From assembly GCA_902765035.1 (NCBI GenBank), contig CACWYF010000004.1:1-16997 (forward strand): DNA of 16,997 bases, written 5' to 3'. A model generated the notes under the pieces. That model worked only from the letters and a program-made list of their open reading frames with translations, had not been told where the DNA came from and ran no database searches. This document shows positions 1 to 8,057 of this stretch, piece after piece. The DNA is from an uncultured Eubacteriales bacterium. GTDB taxonomy: Bacteria; Bacillota; Clostridia; Peptostreptococcales; Anaerovoracaceae. The number at the start of each line of letters is the position of its first letter. The stretch's first letter is position 1. The translations under genes were made by a program, and so were the position numbers.

Positions 1-109
1 ATACCTGTAATAGAAGGCTGCCGCTGCACCGGCCTCAGCTCAAAACACTCAACATGCTGTAAAATAAGGGGTGCGCGGTCATGTATTTATATATATACAA
101 AAAGATGTA

Positions 110-138
110 TTGACATGTACTTTATGAATATTTATAAT
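110..138 (+). promoter_or_regulatory. Consensus vegetative promoter for argG
   Basis: TTGACA at 110-115 and TATAAT at 133-138 are separated by exactly 17 bases, a perfect match to the housekeeping sigma-A consensus. An AT-rich stretch just upstream (about 84-105) could act as an UP element. Transcription should start near 145, leaving a leader of about 90 bases before argG. The first 109 bases of the window hold no gene that I can recognise. Confidence 0.85.
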
Positions 139-191
139 AACCACATTATGAAAATACGGTATAAATATTCACAAAAATGAATATTAACAAC
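125..191 (+). promoter_or_regulatory. Cluster of ARG-box-like ArgR/AhrC operators
   Basis: Compared with the ARG-box pattern TGAATWWWWATTCA, the best site is 158-171, with 12 of 14 positions matching by eye (right half ATTCA at 167-171). A second site begins with TGAAT at 125-129 and lies across the promoter -10 box. A third half-site TGAAT is at 178-182. The ATTCA at 167-171 and TGAAT at 178-182 also form an inverted pair. ArgR/AhrC represses arginine biosynthesis genes when arginine is plentiful, and this placement would block RNA polymerase. The region is AT-rich, so the weaker sites may be chance matches. Confidence 0.6.
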
Positions 192-236
192 AAGAACAGA
201 ACAGAAAACAAGAAAATCAATCAAGGGGCTTAAGAA

Positions 237-1460
237 ATGGACAAGAAGGACATCAAGAAAGTAGTACTCGCGTATTCAGGAGGTCTCGACACTTCCATCA
301 TCATTCCATGGCTCAAGGAAAACTACAACGATCCTGAGATCATCGCAGTCAGCGGCAACGTAGGACAGGCTGATGAGCTTGAAGGACTTGAGGAAAAGGC
401 TCTCAAGACAGGAGCAAGCAAGCTGATCGTTGCAGACCTTACAGATGAGATGGTAGACGAGGTCATCATCCCTTCAATCAAGATGGGAGCAAAGTATGAG
501 ACATATCTGCTCGGTACAGCGTTCGCCCGTCCGGTAATCGGAAAGAAACTCGCAGAGATCGCTCTCGAGGAAGGCGCTGACGCTATCTGCCACGGCTGCA
601 CAGGCAAGGGCAACGATCAGGTAAGATTCGAACTCGCGATCAAGAGATGGGCCCCTGGAATGAAGATCATCGCTCCATGGAGAGAGTGGGACATCAAGTC
701 GAGAGATGAAGAGATCGATTATGCTGAGGCACACAATGTTCCTCTGAAGATTTCAAGAGAGACCAACTACTCCAAGGACAAGAACCTCTGGCACCTGAGC
801 CACGAAGGACTTGACCTCGAGGACCCGGCAAACGAGCCGCAGTATGAAAAGGAAGGCTTCCTCGAAATGGGAGTCAGCCCTATCCAGGCACCGGATGAGC
901 CAACATATATCACCCTCGGATTCGAGGCAGGCGCACCGGTTTCCTTCAACGGAGAGACGATGAAGGCTTCCAAGATCATCGAGAAGCTCAATGAGGTCGG
1001 AGGAGCCAACGGAATCGGCATCATCGACATCGTCGAGAACAGACTGATCGGAATGAAAGACCGCGGCGTATACGAGACACCGGGCGGAACGATCCTGTAT
1101 TTTGCACATGATCAGCTCGAGATGCTCACAGTCGACAAGGACACGATGCACCTCAAGCAGAAGCTCGCAGTAGACTACGCTGACATGATATACAACGGCA
1201 AGTGGTATTCACCGCTGCAGGAAGCTCTGACTGCTTTCGCCAACGAGGCCAACAAGAACGTAACAGGAGAGGTCAAGCTCAAACTCTACAAGGGCAACAT
1301 CATCCCGGCAGGAATGACTTCACCTTACTCACTGTACTCAGAAGAGCTCGCATCATTCGGAGAGACCGATTACGATCAGGCTCAGTCAGAAGGCTTCATC
1401 AACATCTGGGGACTGCCGACACTGGTTCAGGCACTGCTTGAAAAGGGCAGCCTCAAATAG
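237..1460 (+). CDS. argG: Argininosuccinate synthase
   Basis: This is a 407-residue cytosolic enzyme, close to the usual length of about 400. It joins citrulline and aspartate, using ATP, to give argininosuccinate, AMP and pyrophosphate. The N-type ATP-pyrophosphatase loop AYSGGLDTS is at residues 12-20. Other family stretches are [14 protein letters not shown] near residue 90 and the [14 protein letters not shown] region near residue 118. The ATG at 237 follows an AAGGGG ribosome binding site at 223-228. The gene is first in the run and sits behind a consensus promoter with ARG-box-like operators, so arginine-responsive control is likely. argH follows after 48 bases. No ornithine carbamoyltransferase gene is present here, so citrulline must come from another source. 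Confidence 0.97.
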   Translation: MDKKDIKKVVLAYSGGLDTSIIIPWLKENYNDPEIIAVSGNVGQADELEGLEEKALKTGASKLIVADLTDEMVDEVIIPSIKMGAKYETYLLGTAFARPVIGKKLAEIALEEGADAICHGCTGKGNDQVRFELAIKRWAPGMKIIAPWREWDIKSRDEEIDYAEAHNVPLKISRETNYSKDKNLWHLSHEGLDLEDPANEPQYEKEGFLEMGVSPIQAPDEPTYITLGFEAGAPVSFNGETMKASKIIEKLNEVGGANGIGIIDIVENRLIGMKDRGVYETPGGTILYFAHDQLEMLTVDKDTMHLKQKLAVDYADMIYNGKWYSPLQEALTAFANEANKNVTGEVKLKLYKGNIIPAGMTSPYSLYSEELASFGETDYDQAQSEGFINIWGLPTLVQALLEKGSLK

Positions 1461-1508
1461 ACAGGTTACAGCACATAAGTTTAATAGATAGATTATAAGG
1501 ACAGGATA

Positions 1509-2894
1509 ATGGATAAACTCTGGGCAGGCAGGACAGCCGGTACAACTGCAAATCTGGTAGACGAGATCAACTCTTCGATCGCTGTTGACAGGAGACTGTA
1601 CAAGAGAGATATTGCCGGCAGCATAGCACATGCGAAGATGCTGGCCAATCAGGAAATCATCTCTTATGAAGAGGCTGATGCCATCGTCCGGGGGCTGAAG
1701 GGAATCGAGGCGGACATAGCATCCGGAGCACTCCAGATCGACCCGACGGCCGAGGACATCCACATGTTTGTGGAGACAGTCCTGACACAGCGCATCGGCG
1801 ATACGGGCAAAATGCTCCATACCGCAAGGAGCCGTAACGATCAGGTGGCGCTCGATACCAAGATGTACTGCATCGAGGAGATCGACAGCATAGACTATCT
1901 TCTCAGCGAGCTTATGAAGGTGCTCGCGGACAAAGCCGAGAAGAACATGGAAGTCATAATGCCGGGCTACACTCACATGCAGCACGCTCAGCCGGTATCC
2001 TTCGCACAGCATCTCATGGCATACGCGATGATGTTCGAGAGAGACAAGAGCAGGCTCGAGGACTGCAAGAAGAGGATGCTTGAAAGATCGCCGATCGGTG
2101 CCTGTGCACTGGCCGGAACGACCTTCAACATCGACAGGGAGTACGAAGCCAGCCTCCTCGGATTTACCGGCATCGCGATGAACAGCATGGACGCTGTTTC
2201 CGACAGAGACCACTTCGTAGAGCTGATGTCGGCACTGTCGATCATCATGATGCACACCTCGAGGCTTTCCGAAGAGATCATCATGTGGGCCACATCGGAG
2301 TTCAACTTCATACAGCTCCCTGATGAGTACACGACAGGATCCTCAATCATGCCGCAGAAGAAGAACCCGGACGTAGCCGAGCTCTGCAGGGGCAAGACCG
2401 GAAGAGTATACGGCAACCTGATGTCCCTTCTCACAGTGCTCAAGGGACTGCCTCTCGCTTACAACAAGGACATCCAGGAAGATAAGGAGCCGCTGTTCGA
2501 CTCAGTTGAAACAGTCAAGCTCTGCATCGAAGCCTTCATAGAGATGGTGGATGTCATGAAGGTCAACGAGGAGAGCATGTATGAGTCGGCGACCAAGGGA
2601 TACGTCAATGCGACAGATCTTGCCGACTACCTGGTAGTCAAGGGACTTCCGTTCAGGGATGCATACAATATCTCGGGCAAAGTCGTATCCTACTGCCTCG
2701 GCAGGGGATGCAAGCTGGAGGAGCTGCCACTCGAAGAGTATAAACAGTTCTCACCGCTGATAGAGGCGGACGTCCACAAGAGACTGTCGCTCAAGACATG
2801 TGTTGAAAGGAGGAACTCGGCCGGCGGCACAAGCCCGGCCTCCGTAAGAAAGCAGATTGCTTACATCAGGTGTCTGCTTCAGCAGGAACAATAG
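1509..2894 (+). CDS. argH: Argininosuccinate lyase
   Basis: This 461-residue cytosolic enzyme of the fumarase/aspartase superfamily splits argininosuccinate into arginine and fumarate. The superfamily signature GSSIMPQKKNP is at residues 277-287 and carries the flexible-loop catalytic serine. The conserved HTARSRNDQ and YTHMQHAQP stretches, which include the active-site histidine, lie in the first half. The length is normal for ArgH. The ATG at 1509 is preceded by an AAGGACAGG purine-rich site. It directly follows argG on the same strand and completes the citrulline-to-arginine route. The released fumarate could feed the hydro-lyase region further along, but that link is only inference. Confidence 0.97.
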   Translation: MDKLWAGRTAGTTANLVDEINSSIAVDRRLYKRDIAGSIAHAKMLANQEIISYEEADAIVRGLKGIEADIASGALQIDPTAEDIHMFVETVLTQRIGDTGKMLHTARSRNDQVALDTKMYCIEEIDSIDYLLSELMKVLADKAEKNMEVIMPGYTHMQHAQPVSFAQHLMAYAMMFERDKSRLEDCKKRMLERSPIGACALAGTTFNIDREYEASLLGFTGIAMNSMDAVSDRDHFVELMSALSIIMMHTSRLSEEIIMWATSEFNFIQLPDEYTTGSSIMPQKKNPDVAELCRGKTGRVYGNLMSLLTVLKGLPLAYNKDIQEDKEPLFDSVETVKLCIEAFIEMVDVMKVNEESMYESATKGYVNATDLADYLVVKGLPFRDAYNISGKVVSYCLGRGCKLEELPLEEYKQFSPLIEADVHKRLSLKTCVERRNSAGGTSPASVRKQIAYIRCLLQQEQ

Positions 2895-2976
2895 AGTTAC
2901 AGCACAGTATAAAGATATAAACAGGGGCAAACAATAAGCTAAGGTATAGCGAAAAAGAAAGGACAGAGGTAACACA

Positions 2977-3828
2977 ATGAAGAATTCAATCAAGAAAATG
3001 CTCATCATAGCACTCTCAATGATGATGGTACTCGCACTCGCAGCATGCGGCGGCGGAAGCGGCAGCGGAGATGCTGAAGAAGGCGGCGGCAAGCTCGCTG
3101 AGATCCAGGAGAAGGGCAAAATCGTAGTCTGCACAGACGCAGCCTGGGCACCATTCGAATATATCGGTGAAGGCGGAGAGCCTACAGGAATCGACATTGA
3201 GATCGCACAGGCTATCGCAGATGAGCTCGGCGTAGAGCTCGAGGTAAAGAATATCGCATTCGATACTATCCCTGCATCACTCAGCGGCGGAGATGCTGAT
3301 CTCGCACTCGCATGCATAACTATCACAGATGAGCGTAAGGAAGAGATGGCTTTCACGGATCCTTACACAACTGTACAGCAGTACATGGTAGTTCCTGCAG
3401 ACAGTGAGATCAAGACAATGGAAGAACTCGGCGGCAAGGCAGTAGGAACACACCTCGGAACAACAGGTGACTTCCTCATTAGTGATGAGAACACATCCGG
3501 CGTTCTTAAGGACAACAATGTAGAGAACAAGCAGTATAAGGCTCTTCCGGACGCAGCACTTGCAATGAAGAGCGGCGAGCTCCAGGCTATCGTATGCGAC
3601 TCCGTACTCGCTGAGAACCTTGTTAAAGCAAATGGCGACGCATTCAAGTGCTTCCCTGTAGCTTATGCTGACGGACATGAAGCAGATACTGAGGAAATCG
3701 GCGCTGCTATGGCTAAGGGTGATGATGAATTCACAGCTAAGATCAACGAGATCGTTCAGAAGCTCAAGTCAGACGGAAAGATCGACGAGTGGTTCGTAAA
3801 GCACAGCGAAGAAGCATCCAAGCTCTAA
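2977..3828 (+). CDS. Polar amino-acid ABC transporter, lipoprotein binding protein (SBP family 3)
   Basis: This 283-residue protein is the extracellular solute receptor of an amino-acid importer. It has a lipoprotein signal with a basic start, a hydrophobic core, and a lipobox LAAC at residues 21-24, so Cys24 should be lipidated. A Gly/Ser-rich tether follows. The mature part has the family-3 fold signs: DAAWAPFEY at 54-62, TGIDIEIAQAIA at 70-81, ITITDER with Arg120, and Asp208 in VCDS. In this family such Arg and Asp residues hold the substrate carboxylate and amino groups. The start is supported by an AAAGGACAGAGG purine-rich site. The position between argH and a DDAH gene suggests arginine, citrulline or methylarginine as ligand, but the sequence alone does not fix the ligand. 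Confidence 0.93.
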   Translation: MKNSIKKMLIIALSMMMVLALAACGGGSGSGDAEEGGGKLAEIQEKGKIVVCTDAAWAPFEYIGEGGEPTGIDIEIAQAIADELGVELEVKNIAFDTIPASLSGGDADLALACITITDERKEEMAFTDPYTTVQQYMVVPADSEIKTMEELGGKAVGTHLGTTGDFLISDENTSGVLKDNNVENKQYKALPDAALAMKSGELQAIVCDSVLAENLVKANGDAFKCFPVAYADGHEADTEEIGAAMAKGDDEFTAKINEIVQKLKSDGKIDEWFVKHSEEASKL

Positions 3829-3873
3829 GGCATGATGCTTAAGCAAGCATAGTATAAAAAATGAAATGCCGTA

Positions 3874-3902
3874 CATAGGCTGCGTCAATGGCGCAGCCTA
3901 TG
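3874..3902 (+). repeat. Intra-operon hairpin between binding protein and permease
   Basis: CATAGGCTGCG at 3874-3884 pairs perfectly with CGCAGCCTATG at 3892-3902 around a 7-base loop. No T-run follows, so it is not a standard intrinsic terminator. Such hairpins after binding-protein genes often protect the upstream mRNA and give more receptor than permease. A weaker arm pair, ATGCTT (3835-3840) and AAGCAT (3845-3850), lies just upstream. Confidence 0.75.
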
Positions 3903-3923
3903 CGGGTATAGCGGGGTAACAAA

Positions 3924-4646
3924 TTGTTTGAAAGCTTAAAACAGGGATTCATAAAGACCTTCATCAGGGACAACCGTTACAAGGTATTCCTCGAAGGTTT
4001 CAAGAATACGATGATAATCACGATAGTGGCTGCCCTCATAGGCATAGTGCTTGGCGTCATCGTTTCATTCGTTCACTCCCTTGCCGAAAATGCGAGGGAC
4101 AAGCATCAGGATTCATTTGGCGCAAAATGCCTGATGGTGCTGGACAAGATTTGTGCGGCTTATGTCGCTGTTGTCAGAGGAACGCCTCTTGCCATCCAGC
4201 TGATGATCATGACATTCATTGTCATGAGCGGCTTCCCTAACAAAGTGCTTGTATGCTGCATCGCATTCGGCATCAACTCAGGAGCTTACGTATCCGAGGT
4301 CATCAGAGGCGGAATTGGCTCGGTCGACTATGGCCAGACCGAAGCAGGACGTTCACTCGGACTTTCCCAGATCGGAACACTCCGTCTGATCGTGCTCCCT
4401 CAGGCTATCAAGAACATCCTGCCGGCACTCTGTAATGAGGCTATCGCAGTTCTGAAGGAGACATCGATCGTAGGTATGGTAGCGGTTGTCGACCTGACAC
4501 GTGCCGGCGACCTTGTCCGCAGCAGGACAATGTCACCGTACTTCACGCTCATTTCTGTAGCGATAGTATACTTCGTACTGGTATTCGGCCTGTCCAAGGC
4601 GGTACAGAGATTCGAAAGGAGGCTGGCTAAGAGTGATAGAAATTAA
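3924..4646 (+). CDS. Polar amino-acid ABC transporter, permease (HisM/GlnP type)
   Basis: This 240-residue inner-membrane protein has about five hydrophobic segments, the first near residues 30-50. RGTPL at 85-89 and the EAA-type loop at about 140-160 (EAGRSLGLS then LIVLPQA), which docks the ATPase, mark it as a type I amino-acid importer permease. The start is a TTG at 3924, behind a GGGG site. It is chosen because the residues before the first membrane segment fit the family, and the next ATG (4009) would cut into that segment. The gene overlaps the ATPase gene by 14 bases. A single permease gene implies a homodimer. Confidence 0.92.
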   Translation: MFESLKQGFIKTFIRDNRYKVFLEGFKNTMIITIVAALIGIVLGVIVSFVHSLAENARDKHQDSFGAKCLMVLDKICAAYVAVVRGTPLAIQLMIMTFIVMSGFPNKVLVCCIAFGINSGAYVSEVIRGGIGSVDYGQTEAGRSLGLSQIGTLRLIVLPQAIKNILPALCNEAIAVLKETSIVGMVAVVDLTRAGDLVRSRTMSPYFTLISVAIVYFVLVFGLSKAVQRFERRLAKSDRN

Positions 4647-5355
4647 AGGACTCAAAAAAGACTTTGGCGACCTCAAAGTACTGCAGGGCATAGACCTGAA
4701 TATAGAAAAGGGAGAGAGAGTAGTTATCATCGGGCCGTCGGGCTCGGGCAAAAGTACACTGCTGAGATGCATGAACATGCTCGAAGTGCCAACAGGCGGA
4801 CAGATAATATTCGAGGGAACTGACCTGACCGACAAGAAGACAGACCTTGACAGCGTGCGCTGCAAGATGGGAATGGTATTCCAGCAGTTCAACCTCTTCC
4901 CGCACAAGACCATCCTCGAGAACATGACCCTGGCGCCTCTGTATCACAAGATGATGAGCGAGGCTGATGCAAGGGATAAAGCCATGGAGCTCCTGACCAG
5001 GATAGGGCTTGCGGACAAAGCGAATGTTTATCCGTCGACACTTTCCGGCGGGCAGAAGCAGAGAGTTGCGATCGTGCGCGCGCTTGCCATGGATCCGGAT
5101 GTAATGCTCTTCGATGAGCCGACATCAGCACTGGACCCTGAAATGGTAGGCGAAGTACTCGAGCTCATAAGAGAGCTTGCAAATACCGGAATGACAATGG
5201 CGATCGTAACCCATGAGATGGGATTCGCCAAGGAAGTCGGAACCAGGGTCATCTTCATGGATGAGGGTGTGATCGCTGAGGAGAACGAACCTAAAGAGTT
5301 CTTCGAGAATCCTCAGAATCCGAGACTCCAGGACTTCCTGTCGAAGGTACTGTAG
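4633..5355 (+). CDS. Polar amino-acid ABC transporter, ATP-binding protein (GlnQ type)
   Basis: This 240-residue cytoplasmic ATPase powers the importer encoded just upstream. All motifs are intact: Walker [10 protein letters not shown] at 34-42, Q-loop [10 protein letters not shown] near 82-91, ABC signature LSGGQKQR at 137-144, Walker [13 protein letters not shown] at 157-168, and H-loop histidine 194 in VTHEM. The [14 protein letters not shown] stretch is typical of polar amino-acid ATPases. The start is a GTG at 4633 inside the end of the permease gene, placed 9 bases after an AAAGGAGG site at 4616-4623. The 14-base overlap implies coupled translation. Confidence 0.96.
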   Translation: MIEIKGLKKDFGDLKVLQGIDLNIEKGERVVIIGPSGSGKSTLLRCMNMLEVPTGGQIIFEGTDLTDKKTDLDSVRCKMGMVFQQFNLFPHKTILENMTLAPLYHKMMSEADARDKAMELLTRIGLADKANVYPSTLSGGQKQRVAIVRALAMDPDVMLFDEPTSALDPEMVGEVLELIRELANTGMTMAIVTHEMGFAKEVGTRVIFMDEGVIAEENEPKEFFENPQNPRLQDFLSKVL

Positions 5356-5443
5356 ACCGCATCATCGAAACAGACCCTGCGGATAACTGCCCGCACTGTT
5401 TCATACGTATAAATTATTAGTAACAAAGGAGATAAGCATTAAA

Positions 5444-6214
5444 ATGTTCAAGCATACAATTGTAAGGACCCCGTGTTCCAAGATCTGTGACGGTATAACT
5501 TCTGCACCTGAGCTCGGACAGCCGATCTACGAGAAGGCGCTCGAGCAGCATGCAAAATACATCGAGGCTTTGAAGTCGACCGGTGTTGATGTGCTGGTGC
5601 TGCCTGCACTTGAGGAGTATCCGGATTCATGCTTCGTCGAGGATGTCGCAGTTCTCTCTGAGAAGTGCGCTATCATCACCAATCCGGGAGCAGGCACAAG
5701 AAACGGTGAGACCGAATACATCATCGACGCAATCAGGAAATTCTACAGTGACGACCAGATCGGTTACATCAAGGCTCCGGGAACTCTCGAGGGCGGAGAT
5801 GTAATGAAGGTCGGAGATACTTTCTATGTCGGAGTGTCTGCAAGGACCAATGAAGAGGGCATCAAACAGTTTGCTGACTTCTTCGTATCATACGGATATA
5901 CCGTCAAGGCTGTTCCTCTTACAGAGGTTCTGCACCTCAAGACAGGCGTCAACTACATTGAGAACAACAAGATGCTCGTTTCCGGAGAGTTCATCGATAA
6001 GCCTGATTTTGCATCCTATGAGAAGATCATAGTTCCTGAAGAGGAAGCCTATGGTGCAAACTGCATCTGGATGAACGGAACCGTTATCGTACCTGAGGGA
6101 TATGACGCAGTAAAGAAGGCAGTAGAGGATGCAGGATACCCTGTAATCCTTGTAGACACATCCGAGTTCAGAAAGATCGACGGCGGCCTCAGCTGCCTGT
6201 CACTCAGATTCTAG
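5444..6214 (+). CDS. ddaH: N(omega),N(omega)-dimethylarginine dimethylaminohydrolase (DDAH)
   Basis: This 256-residue enzyme belongs to the guanidine-modifying (amidinotransferase fold) superfamily. DDAH converts N-methylated arginines to citrulline plus methylamine or dimethylamine. From memory it aligns almost end to end with Pseudomonas aeruginosa DDAH (254 residues). Catalytic residues are in place: Glu116 in GTLEGGD, His164 in VLHLKTG and Cys251 in the C-terminal GGLSCLSLRF. Substrate-side residues also match: Asp61 and FVED at 64-67, Arg86, and Arg134 in SARTN. Arginine deiminases are longer, about 400 residues, so simple ADI is unlikely. The ATG lies 12 bases after an AAAGGAG site. It is last in the run with argG, argH and the ABC importer, so its citrulline could pass straight to ArgG. 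Activity towards methylarginine is inferred, not shown. Confidence 0.9.
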   Translation: MFKHTIVRTPCSKICDGITSAPELGQPIYEKALEQHAKYIEALKSTGVDVLVLPALEEYPDSCFVEDVAVLSEKCAIITNPGAGTRNGETEYIIDAIRKFYSDDQIGYIKAPGTLEGGDVMKVGDTFYVGVSARTNEEGIKQFADFFVSYGYTVKAVPLTEVLHLKTGVNYIENNKMLVSGEFIDKPDFASYEKIIVPEEEAYGANCIWMNGTVIVPEGYDAVKKAVEDAGYPVILVDTSEFRKIDGGLSCLSLRF

Positions 6215-6245
6215 AACACGGATCAGCGGCAAATATGACACAGCA

Positions 6246-6271
6246 AAAGAGCAGCCTGTGGGCTGCTCTTT
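6246..6271. terminator. Bidirectional intrinsic terminator between ddaH and ttdB
   Basis: AAAGAGCAGCC at 6246-6256 and GGCTGCTCTTT at 6261-6271 form an 11-base-pair perfect stem with a TGTG loop. The arms provide T-runs on both strands (CTCTTT on +, CTCTTTTG on -). It can therefore stop the arginine operon from the left and the hydro-lyase operon from the right. Confidence 0.9.
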
Positions 6272-6304
6272 AAGTGATTCCGTGAAATGTGTCTGCTTTC
6301 TATA

Positions 6305-6931
6305 TCATTTCATGAAGTGGACCTGTTTCTTTATTATCTCTGCCTGCTCGTCCTTGCGCCTGTTGTATTCGACTTTCTTCTCTTCGAAGTAGTTGCGGCC
6401 GTCCGTGTCGATGGTGACGATGAGCGGGCCGAACTCCCTGATGCGGCAGTGCCAGCAGGCCTCAGGCATTCCGAGGTCGAGCCATTCGACGCCTGTGATC
6501 TCTTCTACGCAGACAGCGCCAACGACAGCGTTGCCTGCAGGAAGTACACAGTGTATCGCGCCGAACTCTTTGCAGCCGGCGGCTGTCTTCTCTTTCATTC
6601 CGCCCTTGCCGATGATGATCCTTACGCCGGTCTCCCTTATGAATTCATATTCGAACCTCTCCATGCGCATTGAGGTAGTAGGTCCGACGGATATCATCTC
6701 ATAGGAGCCGTCTTCGCGCTTCCTGATGATCGGGCCGGCGTGCATTATCGCCTTTCCGCGGATATCTATCGGCATCTCAAGACCCTCGTCGACCACGCGT
6801 CCGTGAACTGAGTCGCGCCCGGTGACCATCTCGCCGTCGAGATAGAACACATCGCCTACGTGGAGTGTGGCGATATCTTCGGCGGAGACCGGAGTGGTAA
6901 GCACTTTTCTTCCGTTTCTTATCTCAGTCAT
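6305..6931 (-). CDS. ttdB: L(+)-tartrate dehydratase / class I fumarate hydratase, beta subunit
   Basis: This 208-residue protein is the C-terminal-domain subunit of a two-subunit, iron-sulfur class I hydro-lyase. The motifs SVGPTTSMRME and GKGGM, and the conserved EFGPLIVTIDTDG near the end, are characteristic. Length and local wording match E. coli TtdB (201 residues) as I recall it better than the shorter fumarase beta subunits. The ATG shares one base with the TGA stop of the alpha gene (TGATG), so translation is coupled. Either tartrate to oxaloacetate or fumarate to malate is possible; family membership is sure, the substrate is not. Confidence 0.9.
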   Translation of the reverse strand: MTEIRNGRKVLTTPVSAEDIATLHVGDVFYLDGEMVTGRDSVHGRVVDEGLEMPIDIRGKAIMHAGPIIRKREDGSYEMISVGPTTSMRMERFEYEFIRETGVRIIIGKGGMKEKTAAGCKEFGAIHCVLPAGNAVVGAVCVEEITGVEWLDLGMPEACWHCRIREFGPLIVTIDTDGRNYFEEKKVEYNRRKDEQAEIIKKQVHFMK

Positions 6932-7911
6932 CAGTCTCTGCCTCCTTTCAGTTCTGCATTATCAGGTGCAGCTGCATAAGGGCTGCATGGATCAAAGGCA
7001 GATGGCTCGTCCTTGAATTTAAACCCGGAGTGGGTCATGACAGTATAGTTAAGATTTCTGTCAAAACGAATGAGTCCTCTTCTGTGGCTCCAGCATGCAA
7101 CTGTTACGGCTACACCGAGAGTGGCAGGGTGGCGTGCAGTGTTTACGACATTGACTCCCATGACGGAGTACCTTCCGCCCATTCCCTGCGGACCGAATCC
7201 TATGGCGTTGATGCCGTCCTCGAGGAGCTTTTCCATGCGGGCGGCTTTTTCATTTCCGTTGTGTGAGCCGACAGGTCTCAGAAGGGCGTGCTTTGCATTA
7301 AGCGCAGCTGTCTCTGCCGTCGCGCCTATTCCGACACCGACGAATAGAGGAGGACATGCGTTGAGTCCGTAAGATGTCATGCGCTCCATGACAAAATCCA
7401 CGGCGCCTTCATATCCCTGACCCGGCATCAGGACCATGGCGTGTCCCGGAAGGGAGCATCCGCCGCCGGCCATGTAAGTGTATATCTCGCATCCGTCCCA
7501 GCCCGGAACGATCTCCCACCAGATGGTCGGAGCGCCGGTGCCGGTGTTGATGCCTGTGTTGTTCTCATCAAAAGTCTCCACGACATTAGGACGCAGAGGC
7601 GTTTCAGCTGTAGCCTTCCTTACGGCATCCACAAGAAGACCTTCCAGCTCATCTATAAGAGGGAAGCCTGTGCCGCACTTTATGAGGAACTGAAGAACAC
7701 CTGTGTCCTGACATGACGGACGGTCCAGCTTTGCCGCAAGTTCAAGGTTGCGGAACATGAGATCATATATCTCGAGTGCCAGCGGGTCATCCTCCATCGA
7801 CTGCATCTCATGCAGGCGGCTGAGGACGTCATCCGGCAGATATTTTGCCGTATGGCCGATGAAAGAGGCCATCACGTCAGTCATCTTTTTAACTGCTTCT
7901 TTGTTAGACAT
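6931..7911 (-). CDS. ttdA: L(+)-tartrate dehydratase / class I fumarate hydratase, alpha subunit
   Basis: This 326-residue subunit carries the oxygen-labile [4Fe-4S] cluster. Likely ligands are Cys67 (SCQDTG), Cys186 (NACPP) and Cys273 (VACWSHRR). MAGGGCSLPG near 147-156 and GVGIGATAE near 192-200 are family stretches. It resembles E. coli TtdA (303 residues) along its length and adds a short C-terminal tail from about residue 297. The ATG at 7911 is chosen because a GGGGGA site precedes it. An open frame extends 24 codons further upstream, but that part would begin before the predicted transcript start. The gene is divergent from a DAACS symporter and followed at once by the beta gene. In a Clostridia-type anaerobe it could also serve as the housekeeping fumarase. 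Confidence 0.9.
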   Translation of the reverse strand: MSNKEAVKKMTDVMASFIGHTAKYLPDDVLSRLHEMQSMEDDPLALEIYDLMFRNLELAAKLDRPSCQDTGVLQFLIKCGTGFPLIDELEGLLVDAVRKATAETPLRPNVVETFDENNTGINTGTGAPTIWWEIVPGWDGCEIYTYMAGGGCSLPGHAMVLMPGQGYEGAVDFVMERMTSYGLNACPPLFVGVGIGATAETAALNAKHALLRPVGSHNGNEKAARMEKLLEDGINAIGFGPQGMGGRYSVMGVNVVNTARHPATLGVAVTVACWSHRRGLIRFDRNLNYTVMTHSGFKFKDEPSAFDPCSPYAAAPDNAELKGGRD

Positions 7912-7984
7912 TATATTCCCCCGTATCTGAGAATCCGGCCCGGTCCGCGCCTGAAAGACGGCAGGCAGCCGGAGCTTTTCCAAC

Positions 7985-7993
7985 AGTATATCA
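7985..7993 (-). promoter_or_regulatory. Extended -10 promoter for ttdAB
   Basis: On the - strand this reads TGATATACT, a TGn-TATACT extended -10 element. No good -35 is visible at the normal distance, as is usual for extended -10 promoters. Transcription would start near 7978, which supports the downstream ATG at 7911 for the alpha subunit. Confidence 0.55.
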
Positions 7994-8001
7994 TAAGTAT
8001 G

Positions 8002-8029
8002 CAGACAAAACGGGGAAATGATGTATAAT
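8002..8029 (+). promoter_or_regulatory. Promoter for the DAACS symporter gene
   Basis: CAGACA at 8002-8007 (4 of 6 to TTGACA) and a perfect TATAAT at 8024-8029 are 16 bases apart. The start would be near 8036, giving a leader of only about 20 bases that contains the AGGAGGA site. It lies back to back with the ttdAB promoter, so both could answer to one regulator. Confidence 0.6.
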
Positions 8030-8057
8030 TGGTGATGGTTGAAAACAGGAGGATTGA

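Noticed and set aside
1..180. Open frame running in from the left edge to TGA at 178-180
   Set aside because: Its translation is unlike any protein I know, it runs through the consensus promoter and operators, and it is very AT-rich at the end. It is not counted as the end of an upstream gene.
7912..7983. 24-codon N-terminal extension of ttdA
   Set aside because: It would begin before the predicted transcript start and has no ribosome site, while ATG 7911 has GGGGGA in place and matches the family start.
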